From Sandarakinorhabdus sp. AAP62 (lineage in GTDB: Bacteria > Pseudomonadota > Alphaproteobacteria > Sphingomonadales > Sphingomonadaceae): a stretch of 64,000 bases of DNA. Made by a program: the position numbers and the translations under genes. Under the pieces are notes generated by a model. That model was not told the DNA's origin. It worked only from the letters and a program-made list of their open reading frames with translations, and made no database searches. This document shows, in pieces, positions 36,236-48,479 of the stretch (the stretch's first letter is position 1; the number at the start of each line of letters is the position of its first letter). The stretch covers positions 186,001-250,000 of the forward strand of contig NZ_ANFY01000005.1 of the NCBI RefSeq assembly GCF_000331225.1. The letters run 5' to 3'.

Positions 36236-37546
36236 ATGCAGGCTTTTGATCGTCGTCAGATGCTGTCGGCCATTGCCATGGCGGCGGCCGGGCCAGCGGC
36301 AGCGCAATTGCCGTCCGGACGGCTGGCGCCGCTGCGCCATGATGCGGTGCAGTCGCTCATCGATGCCTATGTTGCCAAGGGCGCGGTGCCGGGCGCAGTC
36401 GTGGCGCTGGTGGAGCCAGGCAGGCACAAGCCGGTTTTTGTCTCGGCCGGGGTGACGGCCTTTGGCGGCAGCGAAAAGGTCACGCCTGATACGTTGTGGC
36501 GCATCTATTCGATGTCGAAGCCCATTACCGCCATGGCCATCATGCAGCGCATTGCCACCGGCGAGTTGAAACTGGACCAGCCGATCGCCGACATCATGCC
36601 GGAATTTCGCGACATGAAGGTGCTGGTCGATCCCGACAAGGGCCTCGAATCGCGTCCGGCGACGCGCCAGATCACTGTGCGCCACCTGCTCACCCACACG
36701 GCGGGTTTTTCCTATTCGATCAACGGCAATGGCCCGCTGGAGAAGGAATACAAGCGCCTGGGCATCCAGCCCGGCAGCGTGCCGGCCTTCCTGCAGCCCG
36801 GCGAAGGTGCCTTGCCCGATCTGCAGGTGATGGCCACGGCGCTGGCTGGCCTGCCGCTGGCGCTCGATCCCGGCACCGCGTGGAAATATTCGGTCAGCCT
36901 CGATGTCGCCGGCGCGCTGCTGGAACGACTGACCGGCATGACGTTCGACAAGGTGCTGGAACAGCAGATCCTGGGTCCGCTGGGCATGAAGGACACCGGC
37001 TTCTGGGCAAGGGACAAGACACGTCTGGCCGCCAATTATCTGTGGACGGCGCCGGGCACCAGCAAGGTGCTGGACAAGCCGATTCCGATTTCGGTGCTGG
37101 AAAAGGATGGCTTTACCACGCGGCCGCGATTGCTCTCGGGCGGTGGCGGGCTTGTTGGTTCGGCGCGGGATTATGCCCGCTTTGCCCAGATGGTGCTGAA
37201 TGAAGGCCAGTTCGAAGGCCGCACCATCCTGCCGCGTGGCACGGCGCGGCTGGCAACCAGCAATCTGATGCCGGCCGGCGTGTTTTTCGATAATCAGCAT
37301 GGCTTTGGCGCCGGCGGACGAGTGACCCTGTTCGATACGCGCAACGGCGCTGGCCTGAGCCGGGCCGGCTGGTCGGGCAGCACGGCCGATGCCTATGGGT
37401 GGGGCGGGGCCGCCGGCACCCTGTTCATGGCCGACAGCGTCCGCCAGTTCGGCGTGGTGCTGATGCTGCAAACCATGGGCGACAGCCGCTTGCAGCGTGA
37501 TGCTGATCTCGCCTCGGCGTTGGCCCGCGATGCGGACGGTCGGTGA
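36236..37546 (+). CDS. serine hydrolase of the beta-lactamase (class C/EstB-like) family
   Basis: A 436-aa secreted enzyme with a Tat-like leader (DRRQMLSAIAMAAAG, AAAQ cleavage). It has the SxxK nucleophile Ser92-Lys95 (IYSMSKPI), a Tyr-x-Ser motif (WKYSVSLD) in the YxN position, and a late GWGGAAG in the KTG region. This fold covers class C beta-lactamases, esterases and D-peptidases. The HxG-type third motif and overall length favour an EstB-like esterase or peptidase; penicillin hydrolysis is less likely. AAGGAG lies 8 bp before the ATG. It follows recN directly. Confidence 0.82.
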   Translation: MQAFDRRQMLSAIAMAAAGPAAAQLPSGRLAPLRHDAVQSLIDAYVAKGAVPGAVVALVEPGRHKPVFVSAGVTAFGGSEKVTPDTLWRIYSMSKPITAMAIMQRIATGELKLDQPIADIMPEFRDMKVLVDPDKGLESRPATRQITVRHLLTHTAGFSYSINGNGPLEKEYKRLGIQPGSVPAFLQPGEGALPDLQVMATALAGLPLALDPGTAWKYSVSLDVAGALLERLTGMTFDKVLEQQILGPLGMKDTGFWARDKTRLAANYLWTAPGTSKVLDKPIPISVLEKDGFTTRPRLLSGGGGLVGSARDYARFAQMVLNEGQFEGRTILPRGTARLATSNLMPAGVFFDNQHGFGAGGRVTLFDTRNGAGLSRAGWSGSTADAYGWGGAAGTLFMADSVRQFGVVLMLQTMGDSRLQRDADLASALARDADGR

Positions 37547-37567
37547 ACGAGCGCCAGAGGAAATCCG

Positions 37568-37975
37568 ATGACGCCTGACACGGCGGCCCGCAGGATCGCC
37601 CGCGTCGTGCTGGCGCTGGCCTATTTCGCCGTTGGTGTTGTCCATCTGAAAAGCCCGGAAGGCTTCTTGCCGATCATGCCGGATTGGGTGCCGTTCCCCC
37701 GTGAAGTGGTGCTGGCCACGGGCGTGGCCGAAATTGCCGGCGCCATCGGGTTGATGGTGCCGCGCCTGCGCGTGGCGGCGGCGTGGGGGCTGGCAGCCTA
37801 TGCGGTGTGCGTGTTTCCGGCCAACATCAAGCATGCGGTGGAAGGCATCGCGCTGGGCGGGCAGGTGGCGGGCCTGGGCTATCATGTGCCCCGCCTGCTG
37901 GCCCAGCCTGTCATCGTGTGGTGGGCGTTGTGGGCTGGCGGCGTGACCGACTGGCCGTTCCGAAAGCGGAACTGA
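37568..37975 (+). CDS. DoxX-family membrane protein
   Basis: A 135-aa protein with four hydrophobic segments, starting RIARVVLALAYFAVGVVHL and including GVAEIAGAIGLMVPRLRVAAAWGLAAY, the conserved DoxX arrangement. Related proteins are quinone-interacting or redox-linked membrane subunits, but the function of stand-alone copies is unknown. It overlaps the next membrane gene by one base (TGATG), suggesting joint translation. Confidence 0.8.
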   Translation: MTPDTAARRIARVVLALAYFAVGVVHLKSPEGFLPIMPDWVPFPREVVLATGVAEIAGAIGLMVPRLRVAAAWGLAAYAVCVFPANIKHAVEGIALGGQVAGLGYHVPRLLAQPVIVWWALWAGGVTDWPFRKRN

Positions 37976-38625
37976 TGTTCGTTGGCCATTTCGCTGCATC
38001 GGTGGCGGCCAAGGCGGTGCGGCCGCAATTGCCGTTCTGGGCCTGTGTTGGTGCGGCGCAACTGGTTGATATCGTGTGGGGCGTGCTGGTGATCGCCGGG
38101 GTGGAGCGGCTCCAGCTTGATCCGTCACTGCCGGGTTCACCGCTGGTGCTGGAATATATGCCCTGGTCGCACAGCCTGCCGATGGCTGTGGCATGGTCTG
38201 CGCTGGCCGGGGTGGCGGCGGCGATCCTGTGGGGCCCAAGGATTCCCTGGGCCGGCTGGCTGATCGGCGCGGTGGTATTCTCGCACTGGCTGGCTGATCT
38301 GCTGGTGCACCGGCCCGATCTGCCGTTGTTGTGGCAGGGGCCCAAGCTGGGTCTTGGCCTGTGGAACCTGCCGGCGCTGGAAATGCTGGTCGAACTTGGC
38401 TTGCTGGGCCTGGCCATGTGCCTGTGGGTGGCAGCGCGCGGCCGGGCGGGGTTGGCGGCACGGCCGGCGATCGGCTGGTTTGGCGCGGCGCTGATCCTGG
38501 CCATCATCAATGTTCTGCCCGGCGAGCCGCTGCCGCCAGCAGGCATGGGCGCGCTGGCCCTGCTGGGCTTTTCCGTCGCCATGGCTGTGGCGGCCGTGGT
38601 GGACCGCGCCGACCGGTGCCGCTGA
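37975..38625 (+). CDS. polytopic membrane protein, YdjM/metal-dependent hydrolase-like
   Basis: A 216-aa protein with about six hydrophobic helices. Conserved-looking histidines and aspartates lie near the membrane face: MFVGHFAAS at the start, PWSHSLPM, and FSHWLADLLVHRPDLPL. The last resembles the HWxxDxxVHRPDxPL signature of YdjM-like membrane hydrolases, which may bind metal. The start chosen is the ATG that overlaps the DoxX stop. No substrate can be inferred. Confidence 0.65.
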   Translation: MFVGHFAASVAAKAVRPQLPFWACVGAAQLVDIVWGVLVIAGVERLQLDPSLPGSPLVLEYMPWSHSLPMAVAWSALAGVAAAILWGPRIPWAGWLIGAVVFSHWLADLLVHRPDLPLLWQGPKLGLGLWNLPALEMLVELGLLGLAMCLWVAARGRAGLAARPAIGWFGAALILAIINVLPGEPLPPAGMGALALLGFSVAMAVAAVVDRADRCR

Positions 38626-38652
38626 GGCGCTTATGGGTCGCTGGTGCCGGCT

Positions 38653-38689
38653 GTCGCGGGCGCCCCAAGGTGGGGAGGGCGCCCGCGAC
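38653..38689 (+). terminator. perfect 13-bp stem hairpin
   Basis: GTCGCGGGCGCCC pairs perfectly with GGGCGCCCGCGAC around an 11-nt loop, 27 bp after the stop of the membrane-protein pair. It lacks a T-tract but is a strong structure between convergent genes. Confidence 0.55.
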
Positions 38690-38756
38690 CCGGCCGCACC
38701 CGGGTCCATAGGGGGGGGATTAGGGGCGCAACCGGTGCCGGCTGCCTGACAAGATA

Positions 38757-38772
38757 ATTACATAGATGTAAT
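38757..38772. promoter_or_regulatory. 16-bp perfect palindrome
   Basis: ATTACATAGATGTAAT (7-2-7) is AT-rich, in sharp contrast to its surroundings. It lies between two convergent genes, 38 bp beyond the end of the TetR gene. It looks like a TetR-type operator but is at a 3' end, so what it would control is unclear. Confidence 0.4.
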
Positions 38773-38809
38773 GTTCAAGCAGAAAGTGGCATGAAGGCGC
38801 CCGATCGGC

Positions 38810-39448
38810 TCAGCGTGGCGGCGCCAGCCCATCGGCAATCAGGGCATGGGCGGCCGCAGCGATCTCGTCCACCGGTCGGCCATCATCCCACACGCCATAT
38901 TTCAGGCCCAGAAACACGTTCATGCCCATGATCGCCCAGGCCCGCACCTGCCAGTCGCCATCCGAAACCTCACCGCGCCCGAACGCCTGCTCCAGCGACG
39001 TGGCATAGCCATCAGCGACATCGACATAGTGGCGGCGATAGGCGTCTTCGGCAACAAAGGCGCTTTCATCGATGATGCGATACAGCGCCTTGTGGGTGCG
39101 CACGAAATCCAGATAGGCGGTCAGGCCAGCGCGTTCGCCGGCCAGTCGGTCCGGCGCAGCGAGGATGAACGGCACCACATGTTCGCGCACCTGTCGGCTC
39201 ATGTCGGCCACCAGTGCGCGAAACACCGCCTCCTTCGAATCGAAATAGGTGTAGAAACTGCCGATGGCGACGCCAGCGCGCTGGGCGATGCGGGCGATGC
39301 TGCCTTCGTGATAGCCGCGCGCGCCAAATTCCTCGGCAGCGGCATCGAGGATCAGGCGCAGTGTCTTGCGGCCGCGTGCCGTGCGCGGTTCCTTGCTCCG
39401 GCTTTCGGTATGCGGCGTCTCGGCCGATGTCTGTGGCGTCGCGGTCAC
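38810..39448 (-). CDS. TetR/AcrR-family transcriptional regulator
   Basis: A 212-aa protein with an N-terminal TetR helix-turn-helix (ILDAAAEEFGARGYHEGS ... GVAIGSFYTYFDSKE) and a helical ligand-binding half. The polar N-terminal 25 residues are probably flexible. It starts at GTG; no in-frame ATG precedes the HTH. It is divergent from the TonB receptor gene across a 147-bp gap containing TGAA-N6-TTCA (39509-39522), a weak candidate operator. It probably represses the receptor and itself; the ligand is unknown. Confidence 0.88.
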   Translation of the reverse strand: MTATPQTSAETPHTESRSKEPRTARGRKTLRLILDAAAEEFGARGYHEGSIARIAQRAGVAIGSFYTYFDSKEAVFRALVADMSRQVREHVVPFILAAPDRLAGERAGLTAYLDFVRTHKALYRIIDESAFVAEDAYRRHYVDVADGYATSLEQAFGRGEVSDGDWQVRAWAIMGMNVFLGLKYGVWDDGRPVDEIAAAAHALIADGLAPPR

Positions 39449-39595
39449 AGCATGGTTCCAATCTCATCCCTGTCCGCCGGTCAAGCGCACTGTTTTTCTG
39501 TCAGGAGTTGAATCCTGGTTCAGGTTTCAGTATTGCATCGCCAACAGTCACGCAAGACCGGCGCCAGCCAGGCGCCCGCCGTGGGGAGAATGCAC

Positions 39596-44082
<4,487 letters not shown>

Positions 44083-44175
44083 TCGGGAGCCGTTCGTGCT
44101 AAGATTCAGTCGCTGTCGTCGAGTCTGCTGCGTCGCAGATTGGCCTGAGACGCATGAACCACAGCTCCCGGCAGT

Positions 44176-44189
44176 CGGGGATATCCCCG
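44176..44189. promoter_or_regulatory. 14-bp perfect palindrome in small-gene leader
   Basis: CGGGGATATCCCCG lies 22 bp before the first small gene. The second small gene has a GC-rich hairpin (AGCCGGG / CCCGGCT) at the matching place, so this is more likely a leader RNA structure than a protein site. Confidence 0.45.
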
Positions 44190-44211
44190 CTGATCAGACA
44201 GGAGCGTCTCC

Positions 44212-44397
44212 ATGAAGACCATATCGAACGGAACGCCGGTGGACGGAATCAGGCCACAGGCTTTCCATGTTGAACTCACGCCGGTCTCCGCCGCGCCGCT
44301 GTTCCATGCCTTGCATGGAACCGTACCGGCGGCACCCGTGCCACATCTGCCCAGCCCGATCGAGGATGCGATCCACCAACCCTTGCCCAAGCGATAA
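44212..44397 (+). CDS. uncharacterised 61-aa protein (tandem small gene 1)
   Basis: A 61-aa protein, MKTISNGTPVDGIRPQAF at the start, Pro/His-rich, ending PLPKR, with an internal APLFHALHG. There is no signal peptide or TM helix. Coding status is supported by a good ribosome-binding site (CAGGAGCGT, 7 bp to ATG) and by the next small gene. The two share CAGGAGCGT-N4-ATGAA, a GC-rich hairpin 20-23 bp upstream and an LFHAL motif. No known family is recognised. Confidence 0.55.
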   Translation: MKTISNGTPVDGIRPQAFHVELTPVSAAPLFHALHGTVPAAPVPHLPSPIEDAIHQPLPKR

Positions 44398-44499
44398 ACT
44401 GAGTCCTGCTTCATTGTAATCCATGCGCCCAATGCATGGCTGTTGCCCGATCTGCTGCACTGCACAAAGGGGTGTGACAGTCCTAATAAAGCTCTTGTC

Positions 44500-44519
44500 A
44501 GCCGGGAATTGGCCCGGCT
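44500..44519 (+). promoter_or_regulatory. leader hairpin of tandem small gene 2
   Basis: AGCCGGG pairs with CCCGGCT around a 6-nt loop, 19 bp before the start. It is the positional counterpart of the CGGGGATATCCCCG palindrome before small gene 1, and both are followed by a similar (G/C)ATCA-(G)ACAGGAGCGT block. It probably forms in the mRNA near the ribosome-binding site. Confidence 0.4.
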
Positions 44520-44538
44520 CATCAACAGGAGCGTACCA

Positions 44539-44688
44539 ATGAAAGTCGTATCGACTGAATTTGAACCGCAGGTGCGCGCTGTTCCGGTTGCCGAAATTCT
44601 GGCCCCGGTTCGCCGTCTGCCTACCGCCAAGCGTCGCATCATGCTGACGCCCGCTGCGGTTGAAGCCCGTCTGTTCCACGCGCTCTAA
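44539..44688 (+). CDS. uncharacterised 49-aa basic protein (tandem small gene 2)
   Basis: A 49-aa basic protein beginning MKVVSTEFEPQ, with RRLPTAKRR in the middle and ending VEARLFHAL. CAGGAGCGT precedes the ATG by 4 bp, as in small gene 1. A strong rho-independent terminator follows 16 bp after the stop, which supports it as a real transcription unit. Its C-terminal LFHAL matches an internal motif of small gene 1; otherwise the two differ. No known family is recognised. Confidence 0.6.
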   Translation: MKVVSTEFEPQVRAVPVAEILAPVRRLPTAKRRIMLTPAAVEARLFHAL

Positions 44689-44704
44689 GGCGCGTTCAAC
44701 AGGC

Positions 44705-44730
44705 GCAAGCCGTTAGGCTTGCACCTTTTT
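44705..44730 (+). terminator. rho-independent terminator of small-gene pair, overlapping prmA end
   Basis: GCAAGCC-GTTA-GGCTTGC followed by ACC and five Ts. The stem loop overlaps the last codons and stop of convergent prmA. The reverse strand has no T-tract, so it serves mainly the rightward transcript. Confidence 0.85.
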
Positions 44731-45609
44731 CTTCGTCAGAACCAGGCAGGGCCATTCCGCCCTGCGGTCCATCGGCCACGCCGGCACCAACCCGTGCCGG
44801 CGATAGGCGTTGGCGACGGCGCGTTGCTGGTGGTGTAGAAGCCCCGCCATCACCAGCACGCCGCCGGGCGCAATCACAGCCGCCATGTCCCGCGCCAGCG
44901 CGATCAGCGGCGGCGCCAATATGTTGGCCAGTACCAGATCATAGGGCGCGCGGTCGCGCAGCGCCGGGGCGGCAAGCCCTGGGCAAACCGCAAGAGCCAT
45001 GCGCCCGGCACATGCACCTGCGACAAAATGGTTCAGCGCCAGATTTTCCGCCGCCACGTCGATGGCAATCGGATCGATATCGCTGGCAATGGCCCGCGCG
45101 CTGCGATTGGCCTGCAGGGCCGCCATGGCCAGCACGCCGGTGCCGGTGCCAATATCGGCGATATTGCGGAAATCGCGGAATTTTTTCAGGCGCGCAATTG
45201 CCGCCAAGCAGCCGTGCGTCGTGGCATGCTGGCCGGTGCCGAAGGCCAGGCCGGCTTCGATGCGGAATGCCCAATCGCCGATCCGCACTGCATCGGCATG
45301 ATCGGCGGTGTGGATGATGAAGCGTCCGGCTCGCACAGGGGCAAGGTCGCGCTGTGACATTGTGGTCCAGTCCGCTTCCGGCAGTTCTTCCAGCGCCGGG
45401 TTGGCGGCAGACGGGAACAGGCCGATGATCTGCGCAACGATGTCACCATCGGGTTGAGCAGCGAAGTAAGCGGTCAGCACCCAATCATCGGGTTTGGACG
45501 GGTCCGGCTCCTCGACGTTCAGCGTGGGCGGCTCGTCCATCAATTCGAACAGATCGGGCAGGGATTCGGCTTCGGCGCGGTTGACCGCAAAGCGCAGCGC
45601 CCAGCTCAT
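44713..45609 (-). CDS. prmA: ribosomal protein L11 methyltransferase
   Basis: A 298-aa class I SAM-dependent methyltransferase. It has GLAFGTGQHATTHG, SAM motif IADIGTGTGVLAMAAL, an acidic-loop SDIDPIA and the NILAPPL catalytic motif, as in PrmA. It trimethylates L11 of the large ribosomal subunit. The ATG (MSWALRF) overlaps the hisZ stop by 4 bp. Confidence 0.93.
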   Translation of the reverse strand: MSWALRFAVNRAEAESLPDLFELMDEPPTLNVEEPDPSKPDDWVLTAYFAAQPDGDIVAQIIGLFPSAANPALEELPEADWTTMSQRDLAPVRAGRFIIHTADHADAVRIGDWAFRIEAGLAFGTGQHATTHGCLAAIARLKKFRDFRNIADIGTGTGVLAMAALQANRSARAIASDIDPIAIDVAAENLALNHFVAGACAGRMALAVCPGLAAPALRDRAPYDLVLANILAPPLIALARDMAAVIAPGGVLVMAGLLHHQQRAVANAYRRHGLVPAWPMDRRAEWPCLVLTKKKVQA

Positions 45610-46703
45610 GCGGGCCGCACCACGCCATCGGCAAACACGTGGCTGCAATTCAGTGCGCTGGCATCGGCACCGGTTTCCAGCGCCGCCACCGTGATCCAGC
45701 CCTGCTTGCGGAGTTCCAGCCCGACAGCGGCTGGCGTCCCCAGCGGCAGCAGCACGCGCGTCTTGCTTTCCTGGCCCAGGCCCAGATCGACCAACCCATC
45801 GACATAGAGCGAGAAGCCGATCGCGGCTTCCTGTCCGCCATCGGCGTGCGCCACCGTATAGGCGCCGCCCCGGCCGACTTCGGCCATCAGGCCAGCGCCG
45901 AACAGCGAGAAGCCCAGCCAGGTCTGATATTCGAAACCGTGGCGTTCGGTGGGATCGAGCGTGACGGAGACGCCGTTCAGGCCATCGGCCAGCGCGGCAA
46001 TGGCATCCAGTCGCGCCAGCACGGCATCGGGCAGATCAAGCTGCTTCAAGGCCGCCAGCGCCGCGTTGACCGGGCCGGCAGCGGCGATCAACGGCACATA
46101 TTGATCGGCGCCGGCAGCGCGCAGGGCACCAACATCCTTGCCATCCAGCCAGGCCTGTACGTCGCTGAGCGACGCATGGCCCAGCGACCAGCCGGCAGCA
46201 GCGAGATCGGAAACCAATGTGGGCATGGTGAGATCGACCGAAAGCCCGGTCAGGCCGGTGGCAATGAGCGCCTCCACGGCGACGGCCAGCACTTCGGCAG
46301 CGGCGGCGGGGCTGTCGCTGCCGATCAGTTCGGCGCCGGCCTGGGTGCGTTCACGCTCTGGCGAAAGCTGATCACCGCGCACGCGCAGCACCGGGCCAGC
46401 GTACATCAGGCGCACGGGGCGGGCCTGGCCAGCAAGGCGGGTGACGGCGATGCGGCCAACCTGGCCAGTGATGTCTGACCGTAGCGCCAGAGTCATCTGG
46501 CTGACCGGATCGGTGAAGCGCAGGCGTTCGCGGCTGCTGCCGCCGGCCATGCTGGCTTCATATTCCACCAGCGGCGGCGCCACCCGCTCATATCCGTGCA
46601 TGGCGCACACATCGGTTAGGGTGCGCACCAGGCTGGCAAGGGCTTGGGCTTGCGGCGGCAGCCGATCGCGCAACCCTTCGGGGAGGAGGCCGAAACTTGT
46701 CAT
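45606..46703 (-). CDS. hisZ: ATP phosphoribosyltransferase regulatory subunit
   Basis: A 365-aa HisRS-like paralogue without the tRNA-binding domain: class II synthetase core with FTDPVSQMTLALRSDITGQ and the HisZ-type YAGPVLRVRG. HisZ partners a short-form HisG to catalyse and feedback-regulate the first step of histidine synthesis; hisG is not in this window. The ATG of MTSFGLLPEG is used. It is translationally coupled to prmA. Confidence 0.9.
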   Translation of the reverse strand: MTSFGLLPEGLRDRLPPQAQALASLVRTLTDVCAMHGYERVAPPLVEYEASMAGGSSRERLRFTDPVSQMTLALRSDITGQVGRIAVTRLAGQARPVRLMYAGPVLRVRGDQLSPERERTQAGAELIGSDSPAAAAEVLAVAVEALIATGLTGLSVDLTMPTLVSDLAAAGWSLGHASLSDVQAWLDGKDVGALRAAGADQYVPLIAAAGPVNAALAALKQLDLPDAVLARLDAIAALADGLNGVSVTLDPTERHGFEYQTWLGFSLFGAGLMAEVGRGGAYTVAHADGGQEAAIGFSLYVDGLVDLGLGQESKTRVLLPLGTPAAVGLELRKQGWITVAALETGADASALNCSHVFADGVVRPA

Positions 46704-46760
46704 GGGGAGGCGGTTAGCGGCAAGCGGGGAGGGCAGCAAGCGCTTCCTCCCCGCCAGCCA

Positions 46761-48341
46761 TCACACGAAGCGCAGCGCGCTGGCCACCTTCACGCCGGGC
46801 AGGGCGCGGATGGTGGTGAGCAGCGCGTCGGGGATGGCGGTATCGACGCTGAGCAGCAGCACGGCCTCGTCACCGGCATCGCGGCGGCCAAGGTGGAAGG
46901 TGCCGATGTTCACGTCTGACCCGCCCAGCGCGGTGCCGAGGCGGCCGATGAAGCCCGGCTTGTCCTCGTTGACGATGTAGAGCATGTCGCCGGCGAGATC
47001 GGCTTCGACGGTAATGCCGAAAATCTCGGTGAGGCGCGGCTTGGACATGCCGAACAGCGTGCCGGCCACGGTGCGCGGGCCACTGGCGGTCATCACCGTC
47101 ACGCGCAGCAGCGTGTGATAATCGGTTTCGCGGTCGTGGCGCACTTCGGCGATCTCGATCTCGCGTTCGCGGGCCAGATAGGGCGCGTTGACCATGTTGA
47201 CCGTATCGCTGTGCGTGCGCATCAGGCCAGCCAGCACCGCCGCCGTGATCGGCTTCAGGTTCAGCTGGGCCGCAGCGCCTTCGACCTCGACGCGCACCGA
47301 CTTGATGCCCTCATTGTCGAGCTGGCCCACCAAGCTGCCCAGCCGTTCGGCCAGCGCCATATAGGGCTTCAGGCGCGGCGCTTCTTCGGCCGACAGTGAC
47401 GGCATGTTGAGCGCGTTGGTGACGCCGCCGGTAAGCAGGAAGTCGCTGAGCTGTTCCGCCACCTGGATGGCAACATTGACCTGGGCTTCGTCGGTGCTGG
47501 CGCCGAGGTGCGGCGTCGAGACGAAATTGGGTGTGCCGAACAACGGCGAGGCCTTGGCCGGTTCTTCCAGGAATACATCAAGCGCGGCGCCGGCGATGTG
47601 GCCGGAATCGAGCAGTTCCTTCAGTGCCACTTCGTCGATCAGGCCGCCACGGGCGCAATTGACGATGCGGATGCCCGGCTTGCACTTCAGCAGATTTTCG
47701 CGGCTGAGGATGTTGCGGGTGCTTTCGGTCAGCGGCGTGTGCAGGCTGATGAAATCGGCGCCGGCCAGCAGTTCATCGAGCGTTACCTTGGTCACGCCCA
47801 TATGCTCGGCGCGTTCCGGGGTGAGGAAGGGATCGAACGCGATCACCTTCATCTTCAGGCCCAGCGCGCGATCGGCGACGATGCTGCCGATGTTGCCGGC
47901 GCCGATCAGGCCCAGCGTCTTGGCGGTCACTTCGACGCCCATGAAGCGGTTCTTCTCCCACTTGCCGGCCTGGGTGGAGGCGTCAGCCTCGGGCAGCTGG
48001 CGAGCGAGCGCGAACATCAGGGCGATGGCGTGTTCGGCGGTGGTGATCGAGTTGCCGAACGGGGTGTTCATGACGACGACGCCGAGCGCGGAGGCGGCCG
48101 GAATGTCGACATTGTCCACCCCGATGCCGGCGCGGCCGACGACCTTCAGGTTGGTGGCAGCGGCGAGCACCTCCTTCGTCACCTTGGTGGAGGAGCGGAT
48201 GGCGAGGCCGTCATAGTTGCCGATGATCTTGATCAGCTCGTCCTTCGACAGGCCGGTGATCTCGTCCACCTCGATACCGCGGGCGCGGAAGATTTCGGCG
48301 GCCTTGGGGGACATCTGGTCGGAAATGAGGACTTTGGGCAT
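46761..48341 (-). CDS. serA: D-3-phosphoglycerate dehydrogenase
   Basis: A 526-aa enzyme of the long SerA type. NAD-binding Rossmann motif GLIGAGNIGS, catalytic Arg in CARGGLIDE, Glu in EEP and His in PHLGAST. Then come an intervening domain and a C-terminal ACT domain (about 455-526) likely to bind serine. It makes phosphohydroxypyruvate, first step of serine synthesis. It lies just downstream of serC but the two are separated by a 121-bp inverted-repeat element. Confidence 0.97.
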   Translation of the reverse strand: MPKVLISDQMSPKAAEIFRARGIEVDEITGLSKDELIKIIGNYDGLAIRSSTKVTKEVLAAATNLKVVGRAGIGVDNVDIPAASALGVVVMNTPFGNSITTAEHAIALMFALARQLPEADASTQAGKWEKNRFMGVEVTAKTLGLIGAGNIGSIVADRALGLKMKVIAFDPFLTPERAEHMGVTKVTLDELLAGADFISLHTPLTESTRNILSRENLLKCKPGIRIVNCARGGLIDEVALKELLDSGHIAGAALDVFLEEPAKASPLFGTPNFVSTPHLGASTDEAQVNVAIQVAEQLSDFLLTGGVTNALNMPSLSAEEAPRLKPYMALAERLGSLVGQLDNEGIKSVRVEVEGAAAQLNLKPITAAVLAGLMRTHSDTVNMVNAPYLAREREIEIAEVRHDRETDYHTLLRVTVMTASGPRTVAGTLFGMSKPRLTEIFGITVEADLAGDMLYIVNEDKPGFIGRLGTALGGSDVNIGTFHLGRRDAGDEAVLLLSVDTAIPDALLTTIRALPGVKVASALRFV

Positions 48342-48357
48342 GGGGTGAACCTTTCAA

Positions 48358-48478
48358 CTCCCCTCCCTGCAAGGGAGGGGTTGGGGGAGGGTGCTCCCCG
48401 CAAGGGCTGGCTTGGCTGAAGAGGAGAAGCTCGCTGCGCTCGCACCCTTCCCCGGCCCCTCCCTTGCAGGGAGGGGAG
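48358..48478. repeat. long inverted-repeat element between serC and serA
   Basis: Two 36-bp arms match at 33 of 36 positions (CTCCCCTCCCTGCAAGGGAG start) around a 49-bp centre. Each arm is itself a hairpin (CCCTCCCTGCAAGGGAGGG). The unit fills almost the whole serC-serA gap. It looks like a non-coding mobile-type repeat (MITE/BIME-like); part may act as an attenuator for serA. Confidence 0.8.
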
Positions 48479-48479
48479 A

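Noticed and set aside
36236-37546. Second true beta-lactamase
   Set aside because: It shares the serine hydrolase fold and SxxK motif, but the remaining motifs fit esterase/peptidase relatives better than class C enzymes.
34337-38461. 1374-codon open frame antisense to recN, the serine hydrolase and membrane genes
   Set aside because: Low-complexity Arg/Gln/Pro/His composition, covers four well-supported genes on the other strand and has no family features.
44106-44642. 178-codon leftward frame over the two small genes
   Set aside because: It covers both ribosome-binding sites and leader hairpins of the rightward small genes, has no good start site and no recognisable domain.
48358-48478. 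CRISPR-like repeats
   Set aside because: Only two inverted arms with one spacer-sized centre. There are no direct repeats in series and no cas genes; no CRISPR array was seen anywhere in the window.
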